From: PLanc-01 sp034678485
GTDB taxonomy: Bacteria; Planctomycetota; Phycisphaerae; Sedimentisphaerales; Anaerobacaceae
Assembly (NCBI GenBank): GCA_034678485.1
Contig: JAXDBU010000073.1
Span: 34,082 to 98,081, forward strand
Reading direction: 5' to 3'
Length of the DNA stretch: 64,000 nucleotides
Numbering within the stretch: position 1 is the stretch's first letter; each line of letters begins with the position of its first letter. Shown here one piece after another: positions 35,501 to 43,662 of this stretch. The position numbers and the translations under genes are program-made. The notes below the pieces were generated by a model. It did no database searches and was not told the DNA's origin. It saw only the letters and a list, made by a program, of their open reading frames with translations.

Positions 35501-35846
35501 CACCTTCCTCCTTGCCCGACGCAAAGACTACGAGGTAGCCCCCGGCCGCGACCTCGCAGCCCATAGGGAATCTCCACTTCTGCAAATCGCGGAGATCGTC
35601 GGTGAGATACCAGCCGGCAAGGCCCACTGCAGTGGCCGCCGGATTGTGGATCTCTATCCAATCTGAGAAGCGCCCGTCGCCATCCAGCAACGTTTCGCTG
35701 TTCGACGCCATGAACTCGGTGATGTACGGGAGATCGGATTGTCCCGCCACATCATAGCGGACCGATTCGGCAGAGGGGGCCGTAGCTGTCCCAATGCACA
35801 GCGACAACCGGAAGAAGCACGACACAACGAACCACGGGCACATCAC
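32547..35846 (-). CDS. Exported CotH-kinase-family protein with lamin-tail and LamG domains
   Basis: A 1099-residue exported protein. After an N-terminal hydrophobic signal, residues about 35-120 form a lamin-tail domain (ITEFMASNSETL, WIEIHNP, LAGWYLTDD). A LamG fold covers about 230-430 (FTLACWVKVPP, WHHLVWTYRN). A chitobiase C-terminal-like segment follows (GVFYTSDGSEPTEF). Residues about 700-1090 are the CotH kinase domain: MRIRGRSSAQFPKKQYKME, LHGPYSDKTLMRNYLAYRW, and YVGVYLLVESIKI. CotH relatives phosphorylate proteins in spore coats, but in planctomycete surface proteins the substrate is unknown. It follows the tetraheme protein by 6 bases, so the two are probably co-transcribed. Confidence 0.88.
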   Translation of the reverse strand: MMCPWFVVSCFFRLSLCIGTATAPSAESVRYDVAGQSDLPYITEFMASNSETLLDGDGRFSDWIEIHNPAATAVGLAGWYLTDDLRDLQKWRFPMGCEVAAGGYLVVFASGKEEGESSYIDSAGYLHTTFRLAREGGDLALIDCDGLSILHAYATYPSQEQDVSYGLSPQEAILVRESAQAAYLVPRTPDEGAPWFTMDYDDSLWSRGLTGIGFDQGPGVTDGLTACWLLDEGTGEIIHDVAGGHNGSLAGQRRPLWCRGPTGQGSALQFFGDGDGRVEMDILEGEIGSEFTLACWVKVPPAAGGQYRAILSKGPKDDGHYGLYLSGTTDAQRTVGEAAMYAPELGDFQSGYVVTDDAWHHLVWTYRNPAVTFFGDGQLVKTFSASGRVSPETESFTIGCLADGSWPFLGVLRDIRIYNRAIEPAEVQSLASGQPVDLETDISTEMLNTGSTVWVRLNFTVSDPGMYNALQLRMKYRDGFIAYLNGVEVARDNAPARTTWCSSSTTTRSDEASRTFCDFDISPALHLLQAGENLLAIHGLNNSPGNGSFLVLPMLVAGVVPSPTDNRMYFSDPTPGQPNAKGYAGLAESPVFSRVSGVFETPFSLLLTGASPRAGVFYTSDGSEPTEFSLFYTEAIPVTSSVEIRARAYEPNRIPSSVVSRLYQAVDSDLSHFSSNLPIVLMDTGGNKIPGTDSSSYARAQSLFLDTDGSGQATAAGPADFAGPVGMRIRGRSSAQFPKKQYKMETWDDKGQDRDVELLGLPSESDWVLHGPYSDKTLMRNYLAYRWWGRMGHYSVRTRFCELFLNDDKDPRMSCADDYVGVYLLVESIKIAKNRADLAQLTPHDDHEPGITGGYIIEMGNANANGFRSVLSGQTVEFSYWDPDALQLTQLQKQWIRNHIAAFEKVLYGPEFTHPIDGYAAYTDVGSQIDYEIMRQFTRNFDGGSTFFYVDRGGKLTMGPLWDYNMAMGNANYAHNDEPGYLTAGWNDSYMAPGVNGWCPWWYRLDSDPDYYRRLVDRWRQLRLGLLSDVNILADVDAAAILLEAAATRNFERWPVLGQYVWANPPGWNDRITYRSEVEWMKQWLLDRAAWLDSQLVEP

Positions 35847-35852
35847 GCATCC

Positions 35853-36515
35853 TCAGGGCTTGGGTCGAGTCGGCGAATCCTCGTACATCATGCGAACCCC
35901 GTCATCCGAAATGAGTTTCCCGGTTTTCTTGTCCCAATGCCGGGTGCGCACGGTCAGGCGGTGCTCGCCGTGACAGTCGGTACAGAGGTGCTTGTCCTCG
36001 GATGTCTCGTCGAACAACGGCTTGTGCGAAATCGAGTCTCTTATGTCCGCCTCCGCATGGCAGGTCATGCAGTACGCGTTGATCTCGTCACGGGCGAACA
36101 TCTTGTCCGGCGGCGTGATTCCATCCTCGTCCGCACTGTGACGGTCGGAGACCCCATGACACGTTGCGCACCCCACGCCGACCAGCTCATGGTCGAGCGC
36201 CAGCTTCTCGCCGTCGTAATTCGCGTGACACACGAAGCAATAGAAGTTATCCGCGGGTTCTGGTTCCGACCCCGGATCTGCAGCGGGGACGGCCGAAGGA
36301 ACCACCGCCCTGGGGGAGGGCGCCTGCATCGGCTCGACACCCGCCCCGCTATTCTGCGGCGAGGAGGACTGGACAGCCGCATCATCCCGGTGACCGCTCA
36401 CTTCCACGGCAGTCAGGCCGGACCCGCCCCCCTCGCAACTCGCATCATTGCCCCTGGGCGAGCACCCAGCCAGCCCTATTCCCAGAACCATGACGAATAC
36501 GCGTAAGAACTTCAT
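35853..36515 (-). CDS. Tetraheme c-type cytochrome lipoprotein
   Basis: A 220-residue lipoprotein. The ATG at 36515 begins a short signal peptide ending at the lipobox LAGC (KFLRVFVMVLGIGLAGCSP). A Ser/Pro/Ala-rich linker of about 75 residues follows. The C-terminal half carries four heme-binding C-x-x-C-H motifs (CFVCH, CATCH, CMTCH, CTDCH) with several spare histidines as distal ligands. It would be an extracytoplasmic electron carrier anchored by lipid. It is placed between a Tat-exported aldo/keto reductase and the CotH protein on one strand, which hints at a shared redox role outside the cytoplasm. The longer frame to 36566 lacks a proper signal start. Confidence 0.88.
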   Translation of the reverse strand: MKFLRVFVMVLGIGLAGCSPRGNDASCEGGGSGLTAVEVSGHRDDAAVQSSSPQNSGAGVEPMQAPSPRAVVPSAVPAADPGSEPEPADNFYCFVCHANYDGEKLALDHELVGVGCATCHGVSDRHSADEDGITPPDKMFARDEINAYCMTCHAEADIRDSISHKPLFDETSEDKHLCTDCHGEHRLTVRTRHWDKKTGKLISDDGVRMMYEDSPTRPKP

Positions 36516-36609
36516 TTCTGTTTCATCCAGCTTTATTCTCACGAACACTCCCCCGTCCACGGGCATTTCCGGCGCCGAGGCATCGGGACGAAGGCCGGAT
36601 CGCCGCAGA

Positions 36610-37719
36610 TCACACGTATTCCCAGTTCTTCAACCACTGGTATTCCGCGGGAAGACGTGCGTACATCTCCTCGCCGATCACCTCGAGTTCGGCCTTCTCC
36701 GCGGCATCGAGCTCACGTCGTTCCTTCACAGCCAGCACGGCGTTGTCCACCTGGTGAGTGCTGATCAAGCCGGGGATCGGTGCAGTGATCGCCGGGTTGC
36801 AGAGAATGTAGCGAATCGCCATCCGTGCCCGCCGGTCATCTTCCTCGGCATGGGGGCTATCCGGCGAACCGTTGCCACGGAACAGAGAGTTGCTGGCGAA
36901 AGGCTTGATTCCGAGCACACCGACATCGTACTCCTTGATCGCATCGAAGAACGTGCTCTCGCGCAGGACCTTGGACTGGGCCGTGTATGGCGTGACGACC
37001 ACCTGGACAATGTCCGGGTAGGTCCGGATCAGCATTTCAGCCCACCGCCGATCGTGCGTCGACAGACCCGTCCAGCGGCAGAGCCCCTGCTCGCGTGCCT
37101 TGGCGAGAGCTGTAATCATGGCATCGACATCGGCTTGGCTGTGATCGCCGCCTCGTTCGAGAGCCATGAGCCGCCAGATATCCGCGTACTCGATCCGGCA
37201 ACGCTTCAGACCGGCCTTGTAGAGTTCAAGCAGCTTGTCGGCCTGGCAATTGGCCGGAACACGCAATTCGCTGGCAGGGTGTGAATATGCCAGATAGATG
37301 TTGTCGCGCGCCTTGCCCAGCACACGGCAGTAGACCTCAGCTTCCGAATCGCCCGCCAAGTCGATGCAGTTGATGCCCTGCTCCAGGCAATAGTGAATCA
37401 CTGCTTCTCGGTTCTTCAAGAACGGACCCAACTGCGTGTCTTCGGTCGGGGCGTTGTACGCATTGATCTCGCTCGTGCCGATCACCTTGTCGATCCGCTT
37501 CCAGTGTCCACCGATCGACACGGCCGAGATCCAGAGTCCCGTCTTGCCAAGACGGCGATACTCCATCTGAGGATTGTAGCTCCTTGTCTTGCGGATATCC
37601 GACGACTGCTGCTGTGCTGCGGCGTACAGCCCCGTTCCGCGAATGCCTCCGACCAAAGCACCGGCGGAAGCGAGCATGGATCGGTTCAGAAAATCACGAC
37701 GGTTCATTTGTGTGGACAT
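36610..37719 (-). CDS. Tat-exported aldo/keto reductase
   Basis: A 369-residue aldo/keto reductase with a twin-arginine signal (NRRDFLNRSMLASAGALVGG). The barrel begins MEYRRLGKTGLWISAVSIGG. Later family segments are CIDLAGDSEAEVYCRVLG, CRWTGLSTHDRRWAE and the C-terminal NPAITAPIPGLIST. A Tat signal means the protein is folded and loaded with cofactor before export, which is common for planctomycete oxidoreductases. The substrate would be a periplasmic sugar or aldehyde; the electron route might involve the neighbouring tetraheme lipoprotein, but that is inference. It is 94 bases upstream of the cytochrome gene. Confidence 0.9.
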   Translation of the reverse strand: MSTQMNRRDFLNRSMLASAGALVGGIRGTGLYAAAQQQSSDIRKTRSYNPQMEYRRLGKTGLWISAVSIGGHWKRIDKVIGTSEINAYNAPTEDTQLGPFLKNREAVIHYCLEQGINCIDLAGDSEAEVYCRVLGKARDNIYLAYSHPASELRVPANCQADKLLELYKAGLKRCRIEYADIWRLMALERGGDHSQADVDAMITALAKAREQGLCRWTGLSTHDRRWAEMLIRTYPDIVQVVVTPYTAQSKVLRESTFFDAIKEYDVGVLGIKPFASNSLFRGNGSPDSPHAEEDDRRARMAIRYILCNPAITAPIPGLISTHQVDNAVLAVKERRELDAAEKAELEVIGEEMYARLPAEYQWLKNWEYV

Positions 37720-37965
37720 AGGGGTCTCCTCTTTCCCGGGTTATCCTGTCAATTCGTCCATCTACAGTTGCCCAAAGGCGCTCTGCACTACCGGTCAACG
37801 ATACCGCAGTGTACGCAACCAATCCTCATTTCGTTCTGTCATGCCGGATAGCGGGCAGTCTTCGGCGAAAAGCCCTGCGAGAACACAACCACATGGACTG
37901 TCGTCGCAGAGAACCAGCCGACTGCCAACCTGAATCATGTTCGATCATCGTCGTTATGTACTGCC

Positions 37966-38051
37966 ATTTGTTTGCATTTGTTAGCACATATTCTCATTAT
38001 ACCGCCGACCCACAATGATTCAACGACAAAATGAACAAAAACCACAAAAAG
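37966..38051. promoter_or_regulatory. Candidate DeoR operator region
   Basis: The half-site-like sequences CATTTGTTTG and CATTTGTTAG (37965-37984) on the plus strand face ACAAAATGAACAAAAACCAC (38027-38046). DeoR-family regulators often bind repeated TTTGTT-type or CAAA-type half-sites in their own promoters. The assignment to this regulator rests on position only. Confidence 0.4.
37972..38000 (+). promoter_or_regulatory. Sigma-70 promoter for the DeoR-family gene
   Basis: TTGCAT (37972-37977) and CATTAT (37995-38000) are 17 bases apart. The predicted start is near 38007, giving a leader of about 150 bases that contains the second block of candidate operator repeats. Confidence 0.45.
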
Positions 38052-38160
38052 ATGAAGACGACATCTTGGCCCGAGCATCAGACTCGGTTATGGTTGCGTT
38101 GAGGGTGTTTGTTCGTGCGACCTCCCATTACTATCCTGATGACGAGCCGAAGTGAGGAAC

Positions 38161-38925
38161 ATGTTCGCTGAAGAGCGTAGAATCAAAATCGTGGATTTGA
38201 TCAATGAGCGGCGTAAGGTGACTGTAGATGAACTCTGCGGCGTCTTCAGCGTGTCCAGCGCAACGATCCGGGCCGATCTGCGCGAGCTGCAACGTGCGGG
38301 AGTTCTGACGCGGACGCACGGCGGCGCGATTCAAAAGGTGAAAACCGGTTTCGAGCTCAATTCGAAACAGCGGGTGATCCAACACCTCGCGGAGAAGCAG
38401 CGGATTGCCCGGGCCGCCTTGACCATGATCGACGACGGCGACAAGATAGTCCTCGATACAGGAACGACGACTCTGGAACTCGCAAAGCTGCTCCACGAGC
38501 GGAGCGACCTGACCGTGATCACGAACGACATAGAGATCGCCGGCGCCTTGGAGGAAGTCGAAAGCATCGAGGTCATCGTGATGGGAGGCGTCCTGCGCAA
38601 ACGGTTCCATTGCACACTCAGCCTTCAAGGCACGCAGATGCACTCCGGCCTGACCGTTGACAAGGCATTCCTGGGAGTGAACAGCCTGTCGCTCAGCAAA
38701 GGCGCCACCACCCCGGACATCGCACAGGCGGAAACCAAGAAAGCCCTGATCCGCATGACGAACCGCGTGATTCTCCTGTGCGACAGCAGCAAGATCGACA
38801 GGGTGTCCTTCGCTCAATTCGCCACGATAGACCAGATCGATACGCTCATCACCGATGGAATCAACAAGACAATACAGTCTGCCTTCGAGGAGAAAGGCGT
38901 GGAGATTGTCGTGGCCGGCCGCTGA
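38161..38925 (+). CDS. DeoR-family transcriptional regulator
   Basis: A 254-residue repressor of sugar metabolism genes. Residues about 1-57 form the DeoR winged helix (FAEERRIKIVDLINERR, VDELCGVFSVSSATIRADL, RTHGGAI). Residues about 72-235 are the sugar-phosphate-sensing domain with VLDTGTTTLELAKLL and the allosteric strand VITNDIEIA, ending CDSSKI and a lysine-rich tail. The start could be GTG at 38152; ATG at 38161 aligns with the family start M-x-A-E-E-R-R. It is a lone plus-strand gene between two minus-strand clusters. The sugar operon that ends at 32.4 kb is a plausible target, since phosphosugar effectors would be made there. Confidence 0.93.
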   Translation: MFAEERRIKIVDLINERRKVTVDELCGVFSVSSATIRADLRELQRAGVLTRTHGGAIQKVKTGFELNSKQRVIQHLAEKQRIARAALTMIDDGDKIVLDTGTTTLELAKLLHERSDLTVITNDIEIAGALEEVESIEVIVMGGVLRKRFHCTLSLQGTQMHSGLTVDKAFLGVNSLSLSKGATTPDIAQAETKKALIRMTNRVILLCDSSKIDRVSFAQFATIDQIDTLITDGINKTIQSAFEEKGVEIVVAGR

Positions 38926-38990
38926 GCAATCTCGTTCCGCGTCAGCCATTCGCGGCGTTTGCCTCGAGTCCTGTCATTCGCCATAACGAA

Positions 38991-39022
38991 TTGGGGGACA
39001 GCGCTGTTTCGCTGTCCCCCAA
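38991..39022. terminator. Strong 13-bp hairpin between convergent genes
   Basis: TTGGGGGACAGCG (38991-39003), a 6-base loop, then the exact complement (39010-39022). It lies between the stops of the convergent deoR-family and LamG genes, so it could end transcription from both sides. There is no T-run. The GGGGACAG/CTGTCCCC arms look like REP palindromes mobilised by RAYT-type transposases, so it may be a repeat that also works as a terminator. Confidence 0.6.
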
Positions 39023-39079
39023 CTGTTGGAACTCAACTCCTGTTGCCCGCGGCATGATCATCCGCGTAGCGGGCCGTTG

Positions 39080-42000
39080 TCACTTCTCGACAAACCATTT
39101 GTCGAACAGTTCCTGGTAGAGCCCGGCATAGTCCATTCCAAAGGCCTTCGCGTCGTTGTAGACGCGTACCTCGGCGACGCGTCCGTGAAACGCTGCACCC
39201 CCGTTGCGGTTGAACAGACAGAACTCCTGCGATCCGCCCTGGGGCGACCACGTAATCGCATTGATGAAATAGGGAACGGTGGGGTTGTTGAGGAAGAGAA
39301 GCCCGGATCGCGAATCCATAATCACGATGTCCCATTCCTCGGTGCCGGAGGCGCCGGCCTCGGTCGCGATGGCACCGGTCGGGCTCCAGTTGGCCTCGTA
39401 GGTGCTGGGCGACCGGCCGTCCACCCATATCATGGGTCGCGCCTCGGTATCATCTTCAAAGATATTGTGGTACCCGTTGATATCCTCGGGGCTGATCACT
39501 GCCGCAAAGATGAAGTCCCCAGCGGAGGAAGAAGCAAGGCTGACCAGGCCGAGATGGGAGGCGCCGTCGAAATACACGGCCGGCCCGCCACCAGGCGTTT
39601 GGGACTGCTTGAACACAGGCGTACCGGCCGCCTGCACACCGCCCCACTCGCCAACCGCATCGCCCTCTTGGAGAGCCAAAGCCATCGCATCCAACTGAAG
39701 GACAGGTTCGCCCGTGGCGACTATGCCCCGGCAGAGCTGGATATCGTCGATGTAGATAACACCCGTGGCTCCCGACGCCGCAGCATTGCGGTCGCCCACG
39801 CCAATGCACATCTTCTTCACGCTCGCCAGATTCACGCCTGCCGATGCAAATGGCGCCAGCGGAACATCCCAGACGTTCCAGTACGTCATATTGACGGCTC
39901 CAGAACCAGCTTCCTGGCTCACCGTGCCGCTATGCCCCGCTTTGTCCTGAAGCGTCACGTACAACCGATCCGGCATGTTGCTCTCAATCCCGATGTCCTG
40001 CGCCTTGGTGAATGTGCCGCCGCCGGATACCGTACCGGTCGTCTTGACGTTGGAGAACGTCGCTTGGGCAAATCCCGCGGTGTAGGACGAAAAGGCCAGA
40101 CCGATGTACACCGTGTCCGGCAGCCAAACTCCTGCCTCGGTTTGCGAGGCGTCTGCCGTCGGTCCCACCCAGTTCGTGCCGTCGCTCGACTGCTCGGCGC
40201 GAAGGACATTCCCTGTGCGTGTGATCTTCACCCATCGCGGCAGGGTAGATTCTCCGGCGGTGCCGGTGGCTTCCGTAGATGCTCCATCGGCCGTCGCACG
40301 GTACACGAGCGACGCCTGGTTTCCAGGCATCACCGCCATCATTCCATGGGCCGCTCCGGCGTCCAGACTCTCGCGGACCATGACGCCGACTTTGGCGAGA
40401 GCGCCGGCACCGGTGATGCTGTCCACCCGTGCCGTGATCGAACCATTGCCGGTCAGGCTCACATAGGCGAAGTGGAAAGCATCTGCTGTCCCGGAGATAT
40501 TTCGACTGCTGCCGTCGCCGGCGCTGCTGAGGGTATAGCTGCCGCCGGCCGCATCGAAGAGGATCTCCCCCGGTGTGGGCCTGCCCTTGAGCCACAGTCG
40601 CAGGACACTCGGGCCGTGCAGCGTCCAATCCGACGGATCGGTCCACGTCCGCTCGGCCTCGGAGTACTTCGCGGTGCCGTTGTTGTACACGAGGTTCATC
40701 GATTGCAGGCCGTCATGCACGATCTTGCGTTCCGTGAACGGAGATTCGCCGTGGCCGACGATCGCACCGTTCGTCGTTTCCTGACCCCAGCCGTCGACCC
40801 ACGTGTCGAATATCCGCAACGGCTGTTCATCCTCGTAGCTCTCGAAACCCTCGACCATCAGCGAGTCCTGTGTCGAGAAGCTCCACACGGTGCCTTCCCA
40901 CACGCTGTCGGCCTCGGCCTCGTTGACCTCATCGACCCTCCAGTAGTACGTCGTACCGACGTCCAGTGGGCCGGGGTCGTATTGGTTCTGGGTCACCGTG
41001 TCGGCCAGTTCGGCGCCGCCGGCCACCGCCGCCTCATCGGTGCCGAAGTAGAGTTGATGCGAGACCGCTTCCCGACCGGCCCTCCAGCTCAGCCCCGCGT
41101 CCACGGACACACGGCTCTCGCCGTCTGCGGGCGCCGGCTTGCGCGCGAAGGTGGGGATCTGATGGAACTGGACCTCGCTCAGACCGTAATAGCCCAGCGT
41201 GCCCCAGCCGCTCTGCACGACCACTCGGACGTACTTGGCGGCTGCGTCTCCGAAGTCAATGGTCGTATTGTACGTGTACGTAGACGACCCCGCCGCCCGG
41301 TTGATCTGGAAGTCGCCCAGCGTCGCCCACTCCATTCCGTCTGTCGAGTAGTCGATCGTGACGTCCTTGAGGCCCAGGCCGATCACTTTCTCGGTGGACA
41401 CATTGTAATTCCATATGTCCATCTCGTGCAGCTTGTAAACCCGATCGAACTCATACTGAATCCACAGGGGCTCATCGGCCACAGGAGCTGCCAGCCACAT
41501 ATCCGTATCCAGCGTGGAGTGTTGGCCATCCGCATTGAGGCCGGAGAGATCAACGGTCCTGTCCGCGCCCATCCCCGTATCGGAGATGCCGTTGCTGGTC
41601 GCCGCAATACCGGTAATCCGATAGACAAACGACTCGGCCGTGAAGCTCCACACGGCGCCTGTGGAGATCGTGTAGTCGGGTGCGCCATTGACCTCGTCGA
41701 CGCGCCAGTAGTAGGTCCGGCCGAACTCCAAACGCGCGGGCAGATCGCAGGTTGCCGTGGCCTGATTCCGGCTGATCAACACGTCCCCTGGATTGGCCCG
41801 GCTGGCTGCGAGGACCGCGTCCGCGCTCGTTCCCAGATACACATCGTGTGTCACCGCGAATTCGCCGGGCGTCCAGCTCAGCGCCGTGGTGCGAAGCACG
41901 TCATCGTCCCCATCCGCCGGGCTGGGAGCCGAAGCAGTATCATGATGCGAGAGACCGGCCATGGCCGCCTGAATCTCATCGACGGTCAGCGCCTCGTCGA

Positions 42001-42655
42001 AAATCGCCAGTTCGTCGAGCATCCCTGCATAGGGGAGCGACTTGTCCGCGAGAGAACCGATTCGGAATTGTTCCGTCGTCGAGGCGACCTTGCCGCTCAC
42101 AGCCCATGTCTTCTGCCCGGTGCTCCCCCCATCGACATAGCAGATCATCGTGGCGCCGTTGTACACCCAGGCAACGTGATGCCAGGTGCTGTCGTTCACC
42201 TTGATGTTGGAGTAGAAATCGCCCAGGTCCGGGAAGTAACCCGCAGTCTCCCCTCGGAGGCGGCCTCCTCCGCCCGCACCAACGTCGTTGATGTACAGCT
42301 CGTAGTGCCCGGCACTCTTGGGCCCCTTGGCAAACAGGACCTCGCACGCAACATCCTCATCCCTCTTCACCCAGCAGGCCAGCGTGAAATTGGACCCGAT
42401 ATTGAGATCGACAGTCCCGCAATTCACGTTGTCACCGCTGCTGCCGCCGCCAAACTGGATCGCCGTGCCGAACGCCCCTTGTACCCACCCGGCGGTGCCC
42501 TCGATCGTGCCGCCGTATCCGCCGATGTTGTCAGCCACTGTGACGCCACCGCCTTCGTCCATCGGCCAGAAAGCGATGAGTTCCGCGTGGGCAGTTGTCG
42601 CCACGAGAGCAAGAAGACCACCCACACACAGCAAAACACTCACTCTTCCAAACAT
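39080..42655 (-). CDS. Large secreted LamG/discoidin multidomain protein
   Basis: A 1191-residue exported protein with signal peptide MFGRVSVLLCVGGLLALVATTAHA. The order is: LamG at about 25-235 (IAFWPMDEGGG, FTLACWVKRDED, WHHVAWVYNG); an Fn3-like unit with TYYWRVDEVNGAP; a discoidin-like region at about 345-510 (WIQYEFDRVYKLHEMDIWN, YVRVVVQSGWG); a second Fn3-like unit ending TYYWRVDEVNEAEADS; a beta-rich region at about 600-970 with sugar-binding character; and a final LamG-like fold (VLQLDAMALALQEGD to LFDKWFVEK). There is no catalytic motif. It is probably a carbohydrate- or surface-binding protein. It lies 83 bases after the prepilin gene on the same strand. The first LamG is related to that of the CotH protein. 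Confidence 0.87.
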   Translation of the reverse strand: MFGRVSVLLCVGGLLALVATTAHAELIAFWPMDEGGGVTVADNIGGYGGTIEGTAGWVQGAFGTAIQFGGGSSGDNVNCGTVDLNIGSNFTLACWVKRDEDVACEVLFAKGPKSAGHYELYINDVGAGGGGRLRGETAGYFPDLGDFYSNIKVNDSTWHHVAWVYNGATMICYVDGGSTGQKTWAVSGKVASTTEQFRIGSLADKSLPYAGMLDELAIFDEALTVDEIQAAMAGLSHHDTASAPSPADGDDDVLRTTALSWTPGEFAVTHDVYLGTSADAVLAASRANPGDVLISRNQATATCDLPARLEFGRTYYWRVDEVNGAPDYTISTGAVWSFTAESFVYRITGIAATSNGISDTGMGADRTVDLSGLNADGQHSTLDTDMWLAAPVADEPLWIQYEFDRVYKLHEMDIWNYNVSTEKVIGLGLKDVTIDYSTDGMEWATLGDFQINRAAGSSTYTYNTTIDFGDAAAKYVRVVVQSGWGTLGYYGLSEVQFHQIPTFARKPAPADGESRVSVDAGLSWRAGREAVSHQLYFGTDEAAVAGGAELADTVTQNQYDPGPLDVGTTYYWRVDEVNEAEADSVWEGTVWSFSTQDSLMVEGFESYEDEQPLRIFDTWVDGWGQETTNGAIVGHGESPFTERKIVHDGLQSMNLVYNNGTAKYSEAERTWTDPSDWTLHGPSVLRLWLKGRPTPGEILFDAAGGSYTLSSAGDGSSRNISGTADAFHFAYVSLTGNGSITARVDSITGAGALAKVGVMVRESLDAGAAHGMMAVMPGNQASLVYRATADGASTEATGTAGESTLPRWVKITRTGNVLRAEQSSDGTNWVGPTADASQTEAGVWLPDTVYIGLAFSSYTAGFAQATFSNVKTTGTVSGGGTFTKAQDIGIESNMPDRLYVTLQDKAGHSGTVSQEAGSGAVNMTYWNVWDVPLAPFASAGVNLASVKKMCIGVGDRNAAASGATGVIYIDDIQLCRGIVATGEPVLQLDAMALALQEGDAVGEWGGVQAAGTPVFKQSQTPGGGPAVYFDGASHLGLVSLASSSAGDFIFAAVISPEDINGYHNIFEDDTEARPMIWVDGRSPSTYEANWSPTGAIATEAGASGTEEWDIVIMDSRSGLLFLNNPTVPYFINAITWSPQGGSQEFCLFNRNGGAAFHGRVAEVRVYNDAKAFGMDYAGLYQELFDKWFVEK

Positions 42656-42738
42656 GTCCTTATCCTCCTCAATACCACATCAATATTGGGGGTCAGCCCA
42701 TCCATTCTGGCCTGGGCAACGGTAATCTGCAAGCTTTT

Positions 42739-43662
42739 TCACCACCAGAAGTACGGCCATGAGGACGCCGGTCCCTTGCCTCGCTTGAGAACTTCGTCAT
42801 AGCCATAGGCCGCCGGATCGGCGGAACTGGCCCGTCCGTCCTTGAAGGGCCGCCATTCCCGATGTCCGTCGAGGAAATAGATGTTGGATCCGGATGGCCG
42901 TCCGTTCCGCAAATGCCCCGTCCAGTGCGCAAATCCCTGGGACGGGTATCCGCCGTCAAGCGCAGGGCCTCCCCACTCGGACGTGTCCGGGTTGGCGCCG
43001 GAGGGAGCATCACTGAGCGTCTCGTCCGTGATGAGCTCCGTGTCCGAGGGCTGCCTTATCGGACTGAGCTGATTCTCCCGACACCGCCGGTAACGATCAT
43101 TCGAATGGATCCAGCCCTTGGCAGGACATCCTTCGATCTCGAACAGGTTGTTCGGGGTGCCGTCCGGCGTCACTTTGTCCAGCAGCCAGAAGTACCAGAC
43201 AATCCGATAATACCCCTTCTTCTGCTGAACAGTCAATCCGGTTTCATCCTGCCACTCCCACGGCGCACCTTTGGCCCACGCCAGAGAGAACTGCCAGCCT
43301 GCCGGATGGTCCGCGCCCGGGGCGCTGGGCTGTTTTATGGACGGACAATACAAGGTGTGTTTATCGCCCTTGGTCCCATTCTCTTTTCCATGAGGCGTCT
43401 CACCGACGATTTGGTCGGTTGCGAACATGGACAGTTCATTCGCCCAATTGGAGTAGGTGTTCGAGGGGAACTTGCCGTCGCAGTCCGTGGAGTAGAGCAT
43501 CATTCCCATCCCTGTGAATTTCTCATTCGAGGCGCAAACGATACGCCTGCCTTGTTCCCTCGCTGCGCTCAGAGCCGGCATCAGGATCGCCATCAACAGC
43601 GCAATCACAGCAATGACGACCAGCAGCTCAATCAGCGTGAATCCCCTTTTGCTCACTCCCAT
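42739..43662 (-). CDS. Type II/IV prepilin-like protein with H-X9-DG motif
   Basis: A 307-residue pseudopilin. The ATG at 43662 has GGGAGGT 8 bases upstream and starts MGVSKRGFTLIELLVVIAVI, the prepilin peptidase site (Gly-Phe, with Glu at +5) and membrane helix. The globular part contains YSTDCDGKFPSN and the planctomycete-type H-X9-DG region at NIYFLDGHREWRPF. Such prepilins are abundant in planctomycetes, usually scattered and without other pilus genes, and are thought to form type II secretion pseudopili or surface fibres. No secretion ATPase or peptidase gene is in this window. The longer frame to 43830 lacks a prepilin start. It is 83 bases upstream of the LamG gene. Confidence 0.9.
   Translation of the reverse strand: MGVSKRGFTLIELLVVIAVIALLMAILMPALSAAREQGRRIVCASNEKFTGMGMMLYSTDCDGKFPSNTYSNWANELSMFATDQIVGETPHGKENGTKGDKHTLYCPSIKQPSAPGADHPAGWQFSLAWAKGAPWEWQDETGLTVQQKKGYYRIVWYFWLLDKVTPDGTPNNLFEIEGCPAKGWIHSNDRYRRCRENQLSPIRQPSDTELITDETLSDAPSGANPDTSEWGGPALDGGYPSQGFAHWTGHLRNGRPSGSNIYFLDGHREWRPFKDGRASSADPAAYGYDEVLKRGKGPASSWPYFWW

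Larger units (their letters stand above)
37720..38160. other. AT-rich divergent region between the Tat reductase and deoR-family genes
   Basis: This 441-base gap contains an AT-rich core at about 37960-38060, in contrast to its GC-rich surroundings. The core holds the deoR promoter and two blocks of repeated sequence: CATTTGTTTG then CATTTGTTAG at 37965-37984, and ACAAAATGAACAAAAACC at 38027-38044. These resemble the repeated half-sites of DeoR-family operators. The rest shows nothing. Confidence 0.5.

Noticed and set aside
39026..42802. 1258-residue open frame on the plus strand
   Set aside because: It is the antisense of the LamG/discoidin gene in GC-rich DNA. It lacks a start context and recognisable domains, is rich in Arg, His and Pro, and the minus strand has clear domains throughout.
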